Assembly: GCF_029318685.1 (NCBI RefSeq)
Contig: NZ_CP119677.1
Span: 1,714,001 to 1,778,000, forward strand
DNA length: 64,000 nt
Reading direction: 5' to 3'
Source: Ruminiclostridium papyrosolvens DSM 2782
Lineage (GTDB): Bacteria > Bacillota > Clostridia > Acetivibrionales > DSM-1351
The position numbers and the translations under genes are program-made. Below, in pieces: positions 25,556 through 35,109 of this stretch. Under the pieces are notes generated by a model, which was given only the letters and a program-made list of their open reading frames with translations, was not told the origin of the DNA and did no database searches. Each line of letters begins with the position of its first letter. The stretch's first letter is position 1.

Positions 25556-26944
25556 ATGGCGGATTTTAGTCTAAAGGAGCTGGAATACTGGAATGAGCGT
25601 ATAGAAAAAATAGCGGTGGAGAGTGGATTGAACTTCTATAATCAGGAGTTTGAAATAATAAATTATGAAGATATGATAGGATATGAATCATACGTAGGGA
25701 TGCCATCCCACTATCCGCACTGGAGTTACGGTAAATCCTATGAGAGGATTAAAACACTGCATAAATATAATCTTACAGGACTTCCGTATGAAATGGTTAT
25801 AAACTCCAACCCGTGTATTGCCTACCTGATGAAGGATAATTCACTTCTAATTCAGATACTAACAATAGCACATGTATATGCACATAATGATTTTTTTAAA
25901 AATAACAGGCTATTCAATAAAGGAACAAAGGCTGAGTATGCAGTTGAAACCTTTAAAAATCATGCCAACAGGATACGTGACTATATCTCTGACCCCAGTA
26001 TTGGTTATGCAAAAGTTGAAAAGATACTTAATGCCGCACATGCAGTAAAACTGCAAACGGAAAGGATAATTGACTACCGCAATAACAAAAGGGAGAAAGA
26101 AGAGTCAAAATCTGCTTTGATTGAGCATAAGTCTGATTTTCCCAATCTTGACAGGTATTCCAGAAGAGAAATGAAGTACGATACTGAGGCCGGCAACCAG
26201 GAAATAAAAATACCTGAGGAGCCTCAGGAAGACATACTCAGTTTTGTTGCAGAATATGGGCGTTTGCAGGACTGGGAAAAGGATATACTTTCTATTGTAA
26301 GAGAAGAAGCCCTGTACTTTATTCCACAGATAGAAACAAAAATAATGAATGAGGGCTGGGCAAGTTTCTGGCATTACACCATATTAAACAAGCTTGAACT
26401 TCCTCAAAATATGCATTTTGAGTTTTTAAGAAAACACAATGAGGTAATCAGGCCATTAAAATCAAGTATAAATCCATATTTCATAGGATTTAAAATTATT
26501 GAGAACCTATACAATACACAGGGAAAAGACAAGATATTCGAGGTAAGGGAAAATGAGAGAGACCAATCTTTTATAAGAAGATACCTGACTCAGGAATTGT
26601 GCAGTGAAATGAATCTCTTTGAATATATATCCACGGGAAACGAATATATGATTTCTGAAGTTTCAGATGATGAGGGGTGGAAAATGGTAAGAGATACTTT
26701 GTGTAATACAGTTGGTATTGGAAGTGTCCCAACAATAAAAGTCACCGAATGGAGCCCAAAGGAGAATACTTTGTTCCTTGAACACGAATTCGACGGCCGT
26801 GAACTGGAATTAAGCTACGCGTATGAAACTCTTAAACACCTTGTAGATCTGTGGAAGGGTAAAGTTGTACTGACTACACATCTGGAAGAAAAAATGAAAA
26901 ATATAGCATGCGATGAAATGAAAAGAATATCCCTGTACACTTGA
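25556..26944 (+). CDS. spoVR: Stage V sporulation protein R
   Basis: 462-residue SpoVR protein, required for a normal spore cortex in B. subtilis; the biochemical activity is unknown. Family landmarks: ENPCIAYL-like block (NSNPCIAYLMKDNSLLIQ), the HAHNDFFKNN-type motif (YAHNDFFKNNRLF), IMNEGWASFWHYTI with conserved Glu, Trp and His, and INPYFIGFKIIENL. It begins 36 bp after yhbH with GGGAGG about 8 bases before the ATG. It closes the prkA-yhbH-spoVR operon; no obvious terminator hairpin was seen before the CIRCE element. Confidence 0.95.
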   Translation: MADFSLKELEYWNERIEKIAVESGLNFYNQEFEIINYEDMIGYESYVGMPSHYPHWSYGKSYERIKTLHKYNLTGLPYEMVINSNPCIAYLMKDNSLLIQILTIAHVYAHNDFFKNNRLFNKGTKAEYAVETFKNHANRIRDYISDPSIGYAKVEKILNAAHAVKLQTERIIDYRNNKREKEESKSALIEHKSDFPNLDRYSRREMKYDTEAGNQEIKIPEEPQEDILSFVAEYGRLQDWEKDILSIVREEALYFIPQIETKIMNEGWASFWHYTILNKLELPQNMHFEFLRKHNEVIRPLKSSINPYFIGFKIIENLYNTQGKDKIFEVRENERDQSFIRRYLTQELCSEMNLFEYISTGNEYMISEVSDDEGWKMVRDTLCNTVGIGSVPTIKVTEWSPKENTLFLEHEFDGRELELSYAYETLKHLVDLWKGKVVLTTHLEEKMKNIACDEMKRISLYT

Positions 26945-26969
26945 GATAGAGCCACATTTAGAAAAACTG

Positions 26970-26996
26970 TTAGCACTCTTGTTAATTGAGTGCTAA
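26970..26996. promoter_or_regulatory. CIRCE operator (HrcA binding site) before htpG
   Basis: TTAGCACTC, nine bases, GAGTGCTAA: a perfect match to the CIRCE consensus, ending 7 bp before the -35 hexamer of the htpG promoter. HrcA bound here should repress htpG until heat shock. Confidence 0.95.
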
Positions 26997-27003
26997 AAAA
27001 TAC

Positions 27004-27032
27004 TTGAAACTTTACTCCATTCGGGTTATATT
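27004..27032 (+). promoter_or_regulatory. Sigma-A promoter of htpG
   Basis: TTGAAA at 27004-27009 and TATATT at 27027-27032, spacer 17 bp. The start would fall near 27039, giving a leader of about 29 bases with GGAGG before the ATG. Confidence 0.85.
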
Positions 27033-27067
27033 ATTAATAGTGTAAAAAATGAAGTGGAGGTAATATT

Positions 27068-28972
27068 ATGAAACACGAAAGCGGAAGTATTTCAATAAAT
27101 ACAGAAAACATATTTCCAATTATTAAAAAGTGGTTGTACTCTGAAAAGGACATATTTATAAGAGAACTAGTGTCAAATGCAAGTGATGCCATTAGTAAAA
27201 TGAAAAAACTTGATGTAATGGGAGAAGCCGAACTGCCCGAAGGTAATAAGTTCGAAATAAAGGTCATTGTCAATAAAAATGATAAGACCATAAAAGTAAT
27301 AGATAACGGATTGGGAATGACTGAGGAAGAAGTAAAAAAATATATAAATCAGATTGCTTTTTCAGGAGCAGTCGATTTTCTTGAAAAATATAAGGACAAG
27401 TCAGATGACGGACAAATTATAGGTCACTTTGGTCTGGGATTCTATTCGGCATTCATGGTGTCACAGCGTGTCCAGATTGACACACTTTCATACCAGAAAG
27501 ATGCGGCTGCTGTAAGATGGGTAAGTGATGGCGGAACAGAATTTGAAATGTCAGATTCCGACAAGAGTGAGAGGGGAACAACAATAACTCTCTATTTATC
27601 TGATGACAGCTTGGAATTCACTGAAGAATACACAATGAGAACTACCCTTGAGAAATACTTTGCCTTCCTGCCATATGAATTATATCTTGAGGATGCTGCA
27701 AAGGTAGAAGAGAAGAAAGAGGAAACTAAAGAAGAGGAAAAAGAAGGTGACGAAAAGGAAGTTACTGAGCCTAAAAAGCCCGAGCCTTTAAATGATACAC
27801 AACCTCTTTGGCTGAAAAATCCAAAAGACTGCACAGACGAAGATTATAAGAAGTTCTATTCAAAAGTATTCCATGACTTTAATGAGCCGCTTTTCTGGAT
27901 ACACTTAAATATGGATTACCCCTTTAACCTGAAAGGTATACTTTATTTCCCTAAGCTCAAACATGAATTTGAGACTAACGAAGGGCAGATAAAGCTTTAT
28001 TACAATCAGGTATTTGTTGCTGACAATATAAAGGAAGTAATTCCTGAATTCTTGCTGTTATTAAAGGGTGTACTGGATTGTCCTGATTTACCTTTGAATG
28101 TTTCCAGAAGCTTCTTACAGAACGATGGTTATGTTAACAAGATTTCCACACACATAACAAAGAAGGTTGCAGACAAGCTTACATCTATATTTGAGAACGA
28201 CCGTGAAAGCTATAATAAATACTGGGATGACATAAACCCGTTTGTAAAATACGGCTGTTTACGTGAAGAAAAATTCTATGACAGAGTTAAGGATGTCCTT
28301 ATATTCAAGTCAACTAAGGGCGGATACACTACTCTAAAGGAATATCTTGAAAACAACAAGGACAAGCATGAAAATAAAGTATTCTACGTATCAGATGAAA
28401 ATCAGCAGGCTCAGTATATAAAGCTGTTTAATGAAAACGGAATGGAAGCGGTAATACTTTCAAACATGATAGACAATCACTTTATGTCTCTCCTTGAAAG
28501 CAAAGGTACAGGCTTACAGTTTAACAGAATTGATGCTGATATTTCAGAGAGTATGAAGCAGGAGAACACAGGTATTCCTGAAGCTGATGTCAGCTATCTG
28601 GAAGGTTTGTTCAAGGAAACAGTAAATGATGAAAAACTAAAAATACAGGTTGAATCCTTGAAAAATGAAACTATACCGGCGGTAGTACTGCTGTCAGAGC
28701 AGTCCAGAAGAATGCAGGAAATGAGTAAAATGTTCGGGGGAATGGATATGGGACACATGTTCCCGAAAGAACAGACTCTCGTTTTGAATTCTTCAAATAA
28801 ACTCGTAAAAGCATTGCTGGATTTAAAGGAAAAGGATGAAAGAAAAGAAGATGTGAAGCTGGTAAGCGAACACATATATGATTTAGCCATGATGAGTCAC
28901 CAGACTTTAGGGCCTGAGGCTATGGCGAAATTTATACAGAGAAGTAATGAAATATTGATGAAAGTTCTTTAA
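27068..28972 (+). CDS. htpG: Hsp90 chaperone HtpG
   Basis: 634-residue cytosolic Hsp90. The GHKL ATP site is complete: RELVSNASDAISKM (Glu, Asn), KVIDNGLGMTEEEV (DxGxG) and GHFGLGFYSAFMVS (the lid glycine motif). An acidic Glu/Lys-rich linker occupies about residues 215-240, resembling the charged linker of eukaryotic Hsp90 and longer than in many bacterial forms. The middle domain has FPKLKHEF-type and LNVSRSFLQ motifs, with the catalytic Arg region. Control by CIRCE is directly visible upstream. In B. subtilis htpG is not an HrcA target, so here it has joined the CIRCE regulon. Single-gene unit ending at a terminator. Confidence 0.97.
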   Translation: MKHESGSISINTENIFPIIKKWLYSEKDIFIRELVSNASDAISKMKKLDVMGEAELPEGNKFEIKVIVNKNDKTIKVIDNGLGMTEEEVKKYINQIAFSGAVDFLEKYKDKSDDGQIIGHFGLGFYSAFMVSQRVQIDTLSYQKDAAAVRWVSDGGTEFEMSDSDKSERGTTITLYLSDDSLEFTEEYTMRTTLEKYFAFLPYELYLEDAAKVEEKKEETKEEEKEGDEKEVTEPKKPEPLNDTQPLWLKNPKDCTDEDYKKFYSKVFHDFNEPLFWIHLNMDYPFNLKGILYFPKLKHEFETNEGQIKLYYNQVFVADNIKEVIPEFLLLLKGVLDCPDLPLNVSRSFLQNDGYVNKISTHITKKVADKLTSIFENDRESYNKYWDDINPFVKYGCLREEKFYDRVKDVLIFKSTKGGYTTLKEYLENNKDKHENKVFYVSDENQQAQYIKLFNENGMEAVILSNMIDNHFMSLLESKGTGLQFNRIDADISESMKQENTGIPEADVSYLEGLFKETVNDEKLKIQVESLKNETIPAVVLLSEQSRRMQEMSKMFGGMDMGHMFPKEQTLVLNSSNKLVKALLDLKEKDERKEDVKLVSEHIYDLAMMSHQTLGPEAMAKFIQRSNEILMKVL

Positions 28973-28986
28973 TATAAAAAGTAAGC

Positions 28987-29025
28987 AAAAACCCGGAGGG
29001 CACTTAATGGCCATCCGGGTTTTTA
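28987..29025. terminator. Bidirectional terminator between htpG and the acyl-CoA synthetase gene
   Basis: An 11-bp stem (28987-28997 with 29014-29024) made of AAAAACCCGGA and its complement, with A and T runs on the two sides. Confidence 0.88.
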
Positions 29026-29031
29026 TAAAGC

Positions 29032-30693
29032 CTATTTACTATCTTTATCTGTCTGCCTTATTTCTACACGTCTTATCTTGCCGCTGATTGTTTTTGGAAG
29101 CTCAGTTACAAACTCAATGATTCTTGGATACTTATAAGGCGCCGTAACCTTTTTTACATGGTCCTGAAGTTTCTTAACCAGTTCCTCGCTTGCAGTATAG
29201 CTTTTTGCCAGTATAACTGTAGCTTTAACTATCTGACCTCTGATAGGGTCAGGAACAGCAGTTATGGCACATTCCAGAACCGCCGGATGTTCCAGCAAGG
29301 CACTTTCAACCTCAAAAGGCCCGATTCTGTAACCTGAGCTTTTAATAACATCATCAGCTCTGCCAACAAACCAGAGATAGCCGTCCTCATCTCGCCATGC
29401 CATATCACCCGTATAATAAATACCATCATGCCATACACTCTTTGTAAGAGCTTCATCTCTGTAGTAACCGCCAAACATACCGGCAGGCTTCTTTTTTGTG
29501 GTTCTTACCACAATCTGTCCTTCTTCACCGTCCTGACATGAATTTCCATTCTCATCAAGAAGGTCTATATCATATCCCGGAGACGGCTTACCCATTGACC
29601 CCGGTTTTGGCTCCATCCATGGGAACGTACCCACTGTGACAGTCAACTCAGTCTGACCGAAGGCTTCCATTAACTTTATACCGGTAGCCTTGTAAAATTG
29701 GCTGTATACTTCGGGGTTCAGAGGTTCTCCTGCTACAGTACAGTATTTCAGACTGCTTAAATCAAACTTTGAGAGATCTTCCTTGATAAAAAATCTGTAA
29801 ATCGTAGGAGGAGCGCAAAAAGAAGTAACATGGTGCTTTGAAATAACTTCAAGAAGTTCCTTTGGAACAAACTTATCAAAGTCATATACAAATACAGCAC
29901 ACCCTGATAACCATTGGCCATAAATTTTGCCCCATACAGCTTTAGCCCAACCTGTATCGGCAACTGTCAGATGCAGACCGCCTTCAGAAACATTCTGCCA
30001 GTACCTTGCTGTAAGGATATGACCCAGAGGATACTCATAATCATGCTGAACCATCTTTGGCATACCTGTAGTACCCGATGTAAAGTACAGCAAGGATATG
30101 TCACTATTGTGAGAACCCAATTCGCCCAGAGGCCTTTGAAATTCGTTGGAAGCCTCTTCGATACCGGATGAAAAATCCAACCAGCCATCCTTGGAACCAT
30201 CAATCAATGCCTTATATTTTACAGTAGGTGTTTTACTAGCGGAATCTTCAATATGCATTACAACTTCCGGCTCATTAACACACACAATCATTTTTATATC
30301 TGCTGCATTAGCTCTATAAACAATATCCTTTGAAGTGAGCAGATGAGTTGCCGGAATTGTAACGGCACCCAGCTTATGCAAAGCCAAAATACAGAACCAG
30401 AACTCATATCTTCTTTTTAATATGAGCATTACCGGGTCGCCTCTCTTAATACCCAAGGACTTGAAATAGTTAGCTGTCTTGTCGCTATACTCTTTTAGCT
30501 GACCGAAGGTGAAGGTTTTTTCGGCACCCGATTTATCACACCATACAATTGCTACCTTATCCGGCGTTGTCTTAGCATATTCATCAACAACGTCATATGC
30601 AAAATTAAAGTTCTCAGGTACATTTATTTTTAAATTTTCGTAAAAATCCTCGTAAGATGTAAAGTCTACCCGAGATAAGTATTTTTCCAACAT
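29032..30693 (-). CDS. AMP-forming acyl-CoA synthetase (AcsM-like)
   Basis: 553-residue ANL-superfamily enzyme that activates a carboxylic acid to its acyl-CoA via an acyl-adenylate. The P-loop is [18 protein letters not shown]; the adenine site appears as EAFGQTELT, and the hinge region as [20 protein letters not shown]. The C-terminal catalytic Lys lies in [14 protein letters not shown]. Overall it resembles medium-chain/acetyl-type synthetases (AcsM group); the acid cannot be deduced. The gene follows its XRE-cupin neighbour by 19 bp on the same strand, a pairing common in Clostridia, so the regulator probably senses the same ligand. Confidence 0.9.
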   Translation of the reverse strand: MLEKYLSRVDFTSYEDFYENLKINVPENFNFAYDVVDEYAKTTPDKVAIVWCDKSGAEKTFTFGQLKEYSDKTANYFKSLGIKRGDPVMLILKRRYEFWFCILALHKLGAVTIPATHLLTSKDIVYRANAADIKMIVCVNEPEVVMHIEDSASKTPTVKYKALIDGSKDGWLDFSSGIEEASNEFQRPLGELGSHNSDISLLYFTSGTTGMPKMVQHDYEYPLGHILTARYWQNVSEGGLHLTVADTGWAKAVWGKIYGQWLSGCAVFVYDFDKFVPKELLEVISKHHVTSFCAPPTIYRFFIKEDLSKFDLSSLKYCTVAGEPLNPEVYSQFYKATGIKLMEAFGQTELTVTVGTFPWMEPKPGSMGKPSPGYDIDLLDENGNSCQDGEEGQIVVRTTKKKPAGMFGGYYRDEALTKSVWHDGIYYTGDMAWRDEDGYLWFVGRADDVIKSSGYRIGPFEVESALLEHPAVLECAITAVPDPIRGQIVKATVILAKSYTASEELVKKLQDHVKKVTAPYKYPRIIEFVTELPKTISGKIRRVEIRQTDKDSK

Positions 30694-30712
30694 TACTTAC
30701 TCCCCCTGATAC

Positions 30713-31267
30713 CTAAAGAATAATTGCCAAAAATCTGGCTTTCTTACCATTCATAGCTTTCATTCCGTGACTTGCCGACGAATCAAAATAAATCGAGTCA
30801 CCCTCATTCATCACATGCTCACGTCCATTAATTATTATTTGAAGAGTTCCTTCTATAATATAGTTAAATTCCTGTCCTTTATGGGAATTAAAGTGGACAG
30901 TAGAATCGGAAGTATCCGGCTCAACCGTTACAATAAAAGGCTCTGCCTTTTTACCAACAAAATTGTAAGCAAGGCTGTGATATTTATAATGTTCGCGTCT
31001 CTCAACACTTACACCTTTTCCATCCCGAACAAGCTGATAAGTATGAAGCTTTGGAGCATCTCCCGTAATTATTGCTGAAAGTTCAACATTAAACTTATTT
31101 GCTATTTGATAAAGAAAACTTACCGGAATATCGGTCTCACCGCTTTCGTATGACCTGTAAGCTTCTTCAGAAATTTTAAGTTCTGCTGCAAGTGCTTCAA
31201 CAGTAATTCCAGATATTTCTCGTAACTCTTTTATTCGTGAAGCAATTAATCTGATTTGCTCAGACAT
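30713..31267 (-). CDS. XRE-family regulator with C-terminal cupin domain
   Basis: 184-residue regulator. Residues 1-65 are an HTH_3 domain (RIKELREISGITVEALAAEL, then EEAYRSYESGETDIPVSFLY). The C-terminal half is a cupin barrel (HKGQEFNYIIEGTLQIIING, then GDSIYFDSSASHGMKA) that probably binds a small carboxylate. I choose the ATG at 31267, with AAGGTGA about 5 bases upstream; a longer frame from 31306 has no ribosome site. It is the promoter-proximal gene of a two-gene operon with the acyl-CoA synthetase. Upstream, about 340 bp of AT-rich DNA shared with the divergent chemoreceptor gene shows no gene. Confidence 0.92.
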   Translation of the reverse strand: MSEQIRLIASRIKELREISGITVEALAAELKISEEAYRSYESGETDIPVSFLYQIANKFNVELSAIITGDAPKLHTYQLVRDGKGVSVERREHYKYHSLAYNFVGKKAEPFIVTVEPDTSDSTVHFNSHKGQEFNYIIEGTLQIIINGREHVMNEGDSIYFDSSASHGMKAMNGKKARFLAIIL

Positions 31268-31605
31268 GTAATCACCTTCCCATGTTTTATGTAGTTGAAT
31301 AAACAATCTTATAACAAAATAATATCATAAAAACAGTGAATAGTTGCAAAAAAAATTGGAAGATATGTACTAAATTAAATACATCAATCAATAAGCTATG
31401 TTAGCACATTTGATTTTGTAAATATATATCGTAAAGAACCTTTTGACTATAAATCTTTAACGATTTCTGCTTTTTTTATACAAAATTCCATCATAGTTTA
31501 AAAAAGTAAAAGTATCTTTAATAATATGGAATTTATTCAAATAATATGTTACTATGAACTTATGTTTAAATTTATTATATTTTTAACTTACTGGGGGCGA
31601 AAAAC

Positions 31606-32850
31606 ATGTCTATAGGCAAAAAGATACTTTGTATTGTAATCGGTTGCGTAATTATTGTGGGCGGTGGAACAGCTTTATATAGTATTTACGATTTTCCTGT
31701 ATATATAGTTACTGCAATTTTCTGTATATTTGCTGTTGCGGTGGGGTTATGGCTTACTTTTTCTCTTACTATGCCTATCAAAGTACTTTCACGGGTTGTT
31801 GAACGAACTGCAAATTTTGATTTATCACATGACAAAACATATAACCAGATTAAAGGCAGAAAGGACGAAATAGGATTTCTTGCAAGAAATCTTTCAACTA
31901 TGAGGGGTTCTCTGAGAGAAATACTTGGCCTTATGGCTGATGCATCTGAAAAAGTTATTGAAAATTCTCAGCAGGTAGAAAGAATGACAGAGAATTTAAA
32001 AGAAAAAGCAGATGACACATTATCAACTACAGAGCACATATCTGCGTCAATGCAGGAATCAGCAGCTACATCACATCAGATTAATTTCAGTACTCAGGAA
32101 ATTAAGAAAAATATAACCCTTATTGCCCAAAACTCGGAGGAAGGGGCACAAACAGCAAATGAGGTCAGTATTAAAGCAAGCGAGATAAAGGAAAGTGCAG
32201 TATTATCTGCAGAGAATGCAAATAAAGTATACCTTGAAGTTAAACAGCAGCTACAGGGCGCCATTGATAAGGCTGGAGAGGTTTCTCACATAGACCAGCT
32301 TGCTCAGGCTATACTTCAGATAACCGAGCAGACAAATCTGCTTTCACTTAATGCGGCTATAGAAGCAGCAAGAGCTGGAGAAGCAGGAAAAGGTTTTGCA
32401 GTAGTAGCAGATGAGATAAGAAAACTTGCAGACCAGTCTTCAAAAACAGCAGCTGATATAAAAAATATAGTTAAGACGGTAAATGAATCCGTAGGTGCCT
32501 TGACTGACAGTGCGGGAGTACTTCTGGAATTCGTAGACAAGGAAGTATTAAACGACTACAAGAAGCTCATTGATACCGGCGAGCAGTATTATAACGATTC
32601 AGCACAATACAGCAAGATAATGAATGCCTTTAATGACTCAGCAAAGGTTATGAACAATTCCATTGCAAACATTGTTACTGCATTGGAACAGGTTACTTCC
32701 AGTGTAAACGAAAGTGCAGAGGGAGTTGAAGTTATTACAGTTAAAACAGCTGAGGTTGTTGAACACTTTGCAAATGTCAAGGTATCTACTCAGGATAATC
32801 TTGTAGCTTCCAAAAAGTTAAAGGATCAGGTATCAAAGTTTACATTATAA
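31606..32850 (+). CDS. Methyl-accepting chemotaxis protein without a large sensor domain
   Basis: 414-residue chemoreceptor-like protein. Two N-terminal membrane helices (about residues 5-25 and 32-55) are separated by only a few residues, so there is no extracellular ligand domain. A HAMP-like segment follows ([18 protein letters not shown]). The long coiled-coil signalling region holds the conserved hairpin tip, with [20 protein letters not shown] and [15 protein letters not shown], the CheA/CheW contact region. It would sense something in the membrane or cytosol, such as energy state; that is inference. It is monocistronic and not beside other chemotaxis genes. Confidence 0.93.
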   Translation: MSIGKKILCIVIGCVIIVGGGTALYSIYDFPVYIVTAIFCIFAVAVGLWLTFSLTMPIKVLSRVVERTANFDLSHDKTYNQIKGRKDEIGFLARNLSTMRGSLREILGLMADASEKVIENSQQVERMTENLKEKADDTLSTTEHISASMQESAATSHQINFSTQEIKKNITLIAQNSEEGAQTANEVSIKASEIKESAVLSAENANKVYLEVKQQLQGAIDKAGEVSHIDQLAQAILQITEQTNLLSLNAAIEAARAGEAGKGFAVVADEIRKLADQSSKTAADIKNIVKTVNESVGALTDSAGVLLEFVDKEVLNDYKKLIDTGEQYYNDSAQYSKIMNAFNDSAKVMNNSIANIVTALEQVTSSVNESAEGVEVITVKTAEVVEHFANVKVSTQDNLVASKKLKDQVSKFTL

Positions 32851-32868
32851 ATGAAGATAAAATTTAAG

Positions 32869-32918
32869 AGCCGCATCTGATAAGTTTACCATAATATTAC
32901 TGTCAGAGCGGCTTTTTT
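32869..32918 (+). terminator. Terminator after the chemoreceptor gene
   Basis: AGCCGC (32869-32874) pairs with GCGGCT (32908-32913) and inner TCTGA pairs with TCAGA; six T follow. Confidence 0.8.
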
Positions 32919-33061
32919 GGGAAATATCTACGGGCTAAAACCGCTGCATATAGCCATAAAAAAAACTGGAAAACTAATTTGTAAAATGATAGTATAATAT
33001 ATAGAGGTTTCCGTATTTAGTAATTTATACCCTTATATAATAAATAAAAGTAGGTGCTAAT

Positions 33062-34111
33062 GTGGAAAGAGAATATGTAAAAGTAAGTAAAGACATTATG
33101 GATAGTATTTTGGCTGACGATGTTTATACCCGTGGAGGAAACATGATAGTTCCGGCTGATACATTGATATCAGAGCATATTATCAAAAAGCTGGAAGCCT
33201 TTAGGGTTGAAAGAGTACCCATATACAGGTCTCACTCTATTCTTGGCAACGAATATCTTTCAGATATGAGTATCAGTGACAGCCAGAAACAATATATCGA
33301 GGATGTCAATGCTACCAAAGAAATATTGCGCAATCTGGCAATAGGTAAGGAACTTGATATTGATAATGTAAAAACCATAACAGACAATATCTATGAGAGA
33401 CTGAGCGATGTAAATACAATAATTGAATGTATCAATTCAATTAAAGTGGCCGATCAATATACATATTCACATTCTGTAAATGTTGCATTTTATTCAATGT
33501 TATTGGGTAAGTGGATGAACTTGAGCAAACTGCAGGTCAAGGATCTTGCCATGGCAGGTCTTTTGCATGATATAGGGAAATCCAAAATATCTGCTGAGAT
33601 TATGAATAAAAAGGGTCCTCTAAGCGAAAGCGAGTTTGATATTATCAAGAGACACCCCATTTACGGGTATGATATTATTAAAAACATTCCTGATATTACA
33701 ATAGAAATAAAAAGAGCAGTTATATTACATCACGAAAAGGAAAACGGTACAGGATATCCTTTTGGTATTCAGGGAAATAAAAAGAATCTGTATGCAAAGA
33801 TAATTACTGCCGCAGATATATTTGATGCAATAACCTCTGAACGGGTTTACAAGGAAAGGCAGACACCATTCTCGGCATTTAAGGAAATGGAAAAAATCGG
33901 GTACGATATTGTTGACCCTATGGTAATGGGTGTAATGTTTGATAATATGCCAAGGTATTATATCGGTTCAAAGGTAAAGCTTGACAATGGTGAAATAGGT
34001 GAAGTAGTTTACGTTCCCAGTTCTTGTGCCTACGCCCCCGTTGTAAAAATAAATGAGGACTTTGTTGACTTTGCAAAAGAAAAAGAAGCCCTCATAAGTG
34101 AACTGCTGTAA
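33062..34111 (+). CDS. HD-GYP domain protein, probable c-di-GMP phosphodiesterase
   Basis: 349-residue protein whose residues about 130-310 form an HD-GYP domain. The metal ligands are visible: YSHSVNVAFYS, LLHDIGKSKI (HD), KRHPIYGYDII, ILHHEKENGTGYPFGI (HHE plus the GYP loop) and ITAADIFDAITSER. This class hydrolyses cyclic di-GMP. The N-terminal about 120 residues are not recognised beyond a possible regulatory domain common in clostridial HD-GYP proteins, and a short beta-rich tail follows. The start is GTG with TAGGTG nearby. The last codons form an inverted repeat with the end of the converging LysR gene. Confidence 0.9.
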   Translation: MEREYVKVSKDIMDSILADDVYTRGGNMIVPADTLISEHIIKKLEAFRVERVPIYRSHSILGNEYLSDMSISDSQKQYIEDVNATKEILRNLAIGKELDIDNVKTITDNIYERLSDVNTIIECINSIKVADQYTYSHSVNVAFYSMLLGKWMNLSKLQVKDLAMAGLLHDIGKSKISAEIMNKKGPLSESEFDIIKRHPIYGYDIIKNIPDITIEIKRAVILHHEKENGTGYPFGIQGNKKNLYAKIITAADIFDAITSERVYKERQTPFSAFKEMEKIGYDIVDPMVMGVMFDNMPRYYIGSKVKLDNGEIGEVVYVPSSCAYAPVVKINEDFVDFAKEKEALISELL

Positions 34112-34131
34112 AATTATATCAGTTCACTTAT
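34094..34131. repeat. 12-bp inverted repeat formed by two converging gene ends
   Basis: 34094-34105 and 34120-34131 are perfectly complementary. Each arm encodes the C-terminal ISEL residues of one gene (ISELL in the HD-GYP protein, ISELI in the LysR protein). It can fold in both transcripts but lacks T-runs, so it is a weak terminator or a 3' RNA end structure. Confidence 0.75.
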
Positions 34132-34992
34132 AAAGGTTTTAACTGCTTTAGATAAAACTACGTTTTTCATGGTAACAACCCCTATACTCCTTGGAGGTAG
34201 GGGTTCTTTTGATATAATCTGGAATAACTCTCCTGATTTTATTGCATCCAAAGCACTTTCCTTCAGTACGCAGGCTACTCCTGTACCTATTTTTGCAAAT
34301 TCAACCAAGAGGTCCAGACTTTCCAGCTCTATTTCAGGAGAACATGTAAGGCCATAGCTTTGGAAGAAACGGTCAACAGATTTTCTGGTTGAACTGTCTG
34401 ACTGAAGTAATACAAGAGGATATTTGTTCAATTCCTGCAAGGTTATTTCCCTTTCTTTCAATTCTTTAAACCTATCTGATGCTACAAAAATATCCTGAAC
34501 TGAAATAAAAGAAACAGCATCAAACATATCCTGATTAACAGGCAGTGTAGAAATTGCGATATCAATTAGGCCACCTTTTAAAACGTCCAGTAGTTGGGGA
34601 GTAGTTCTATTGATAACCTTAACCATAATATTCGGGTACATTTGCCCAAACTTTTTTATATATGGCATTATGAAATATTTACAGATCGAATCGCTTACGC
34701 CTATTCGAATTTCGCCGGCAGTGAGGCCTTCAAATTCCTGAAGCTTTTCTTCTGCAGTTTTCAAAAAATTATAGGCCTGTGATGCATAACTGAAAAGAAG
34801 CTCACCTTCATTTGTCAGCTGAATATTTCTGGACTTTCTATGGAATAATGTCACTCCGAGCTGCTTTTCAAGGTTTTTTACAGACTGGCTTACAGCTGAC
34901 TGTGTTATATACAGTTTGCGGGCTGCCTCTGAAAAGCTTTTATTTTCAGCACACTGATAAAATATTTTATATAACTCAAAATTAATATCCAT
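34114..34992 (-). CDS. LysR family transcriptional regulator
   Basis: 292-residue LTTR. The N-terminal winged helix is typical (LYKIFYQCAENKSFSEAARK, LYITQSAVSQSVKNLEKQLG, then LFHRKSRNIQLTNEG). Residues 90-290 form the periplasmic-binding-like effector domain. It is transcribed away from purL across a 117-bp AT-rich gap, so it could control purL or only itself. No effector can be inferred. Ribosome site AGGAG is correctly placed before the ATG. Confidence 0.93.
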   Translation of the reverse strand: MDINFELYKIFYQCAENKSFSEAARKLYITQSAVSQSVKNLEKQLGVTLFHRKSRNIQLTNEGELLFSYASQAYNFLKTAEEKLQEFEGLTAGEIRIGVSDSICKYFIMPYIKKFGQMYPNIMVKVINRTTPQLLDVLKGGLIDIAISTLPVNQDMFDAVSFISVQDIFVASDRFKELKEREITLQELNKYPLVLLQSDSSTRKSVDRFFQSYGLTCSPEIELESLDLLVEFAKIGTGVACVLKESALDAIKSGELFQIISKEPLPPRSIGVVTMKNVVLSKAVKTFISELI

Positions 34993-35109
34993 AAGTACTC
35001 CTAATACAACATATTAAATATATTAATTTTACTAATATATTTTATCATAATATAATAATAATTAGAAAGCTTATTCGAATGAATTTATATATATCAGGAG
35101 GACTGCAAA

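Noticed and set aside
31307-31605. Possible small RNA or promoter array in the 299-bp divergent gap
   Set aside because: AT-rich with no convincing hexamer pair, hairpin or frame; nothing supportable.
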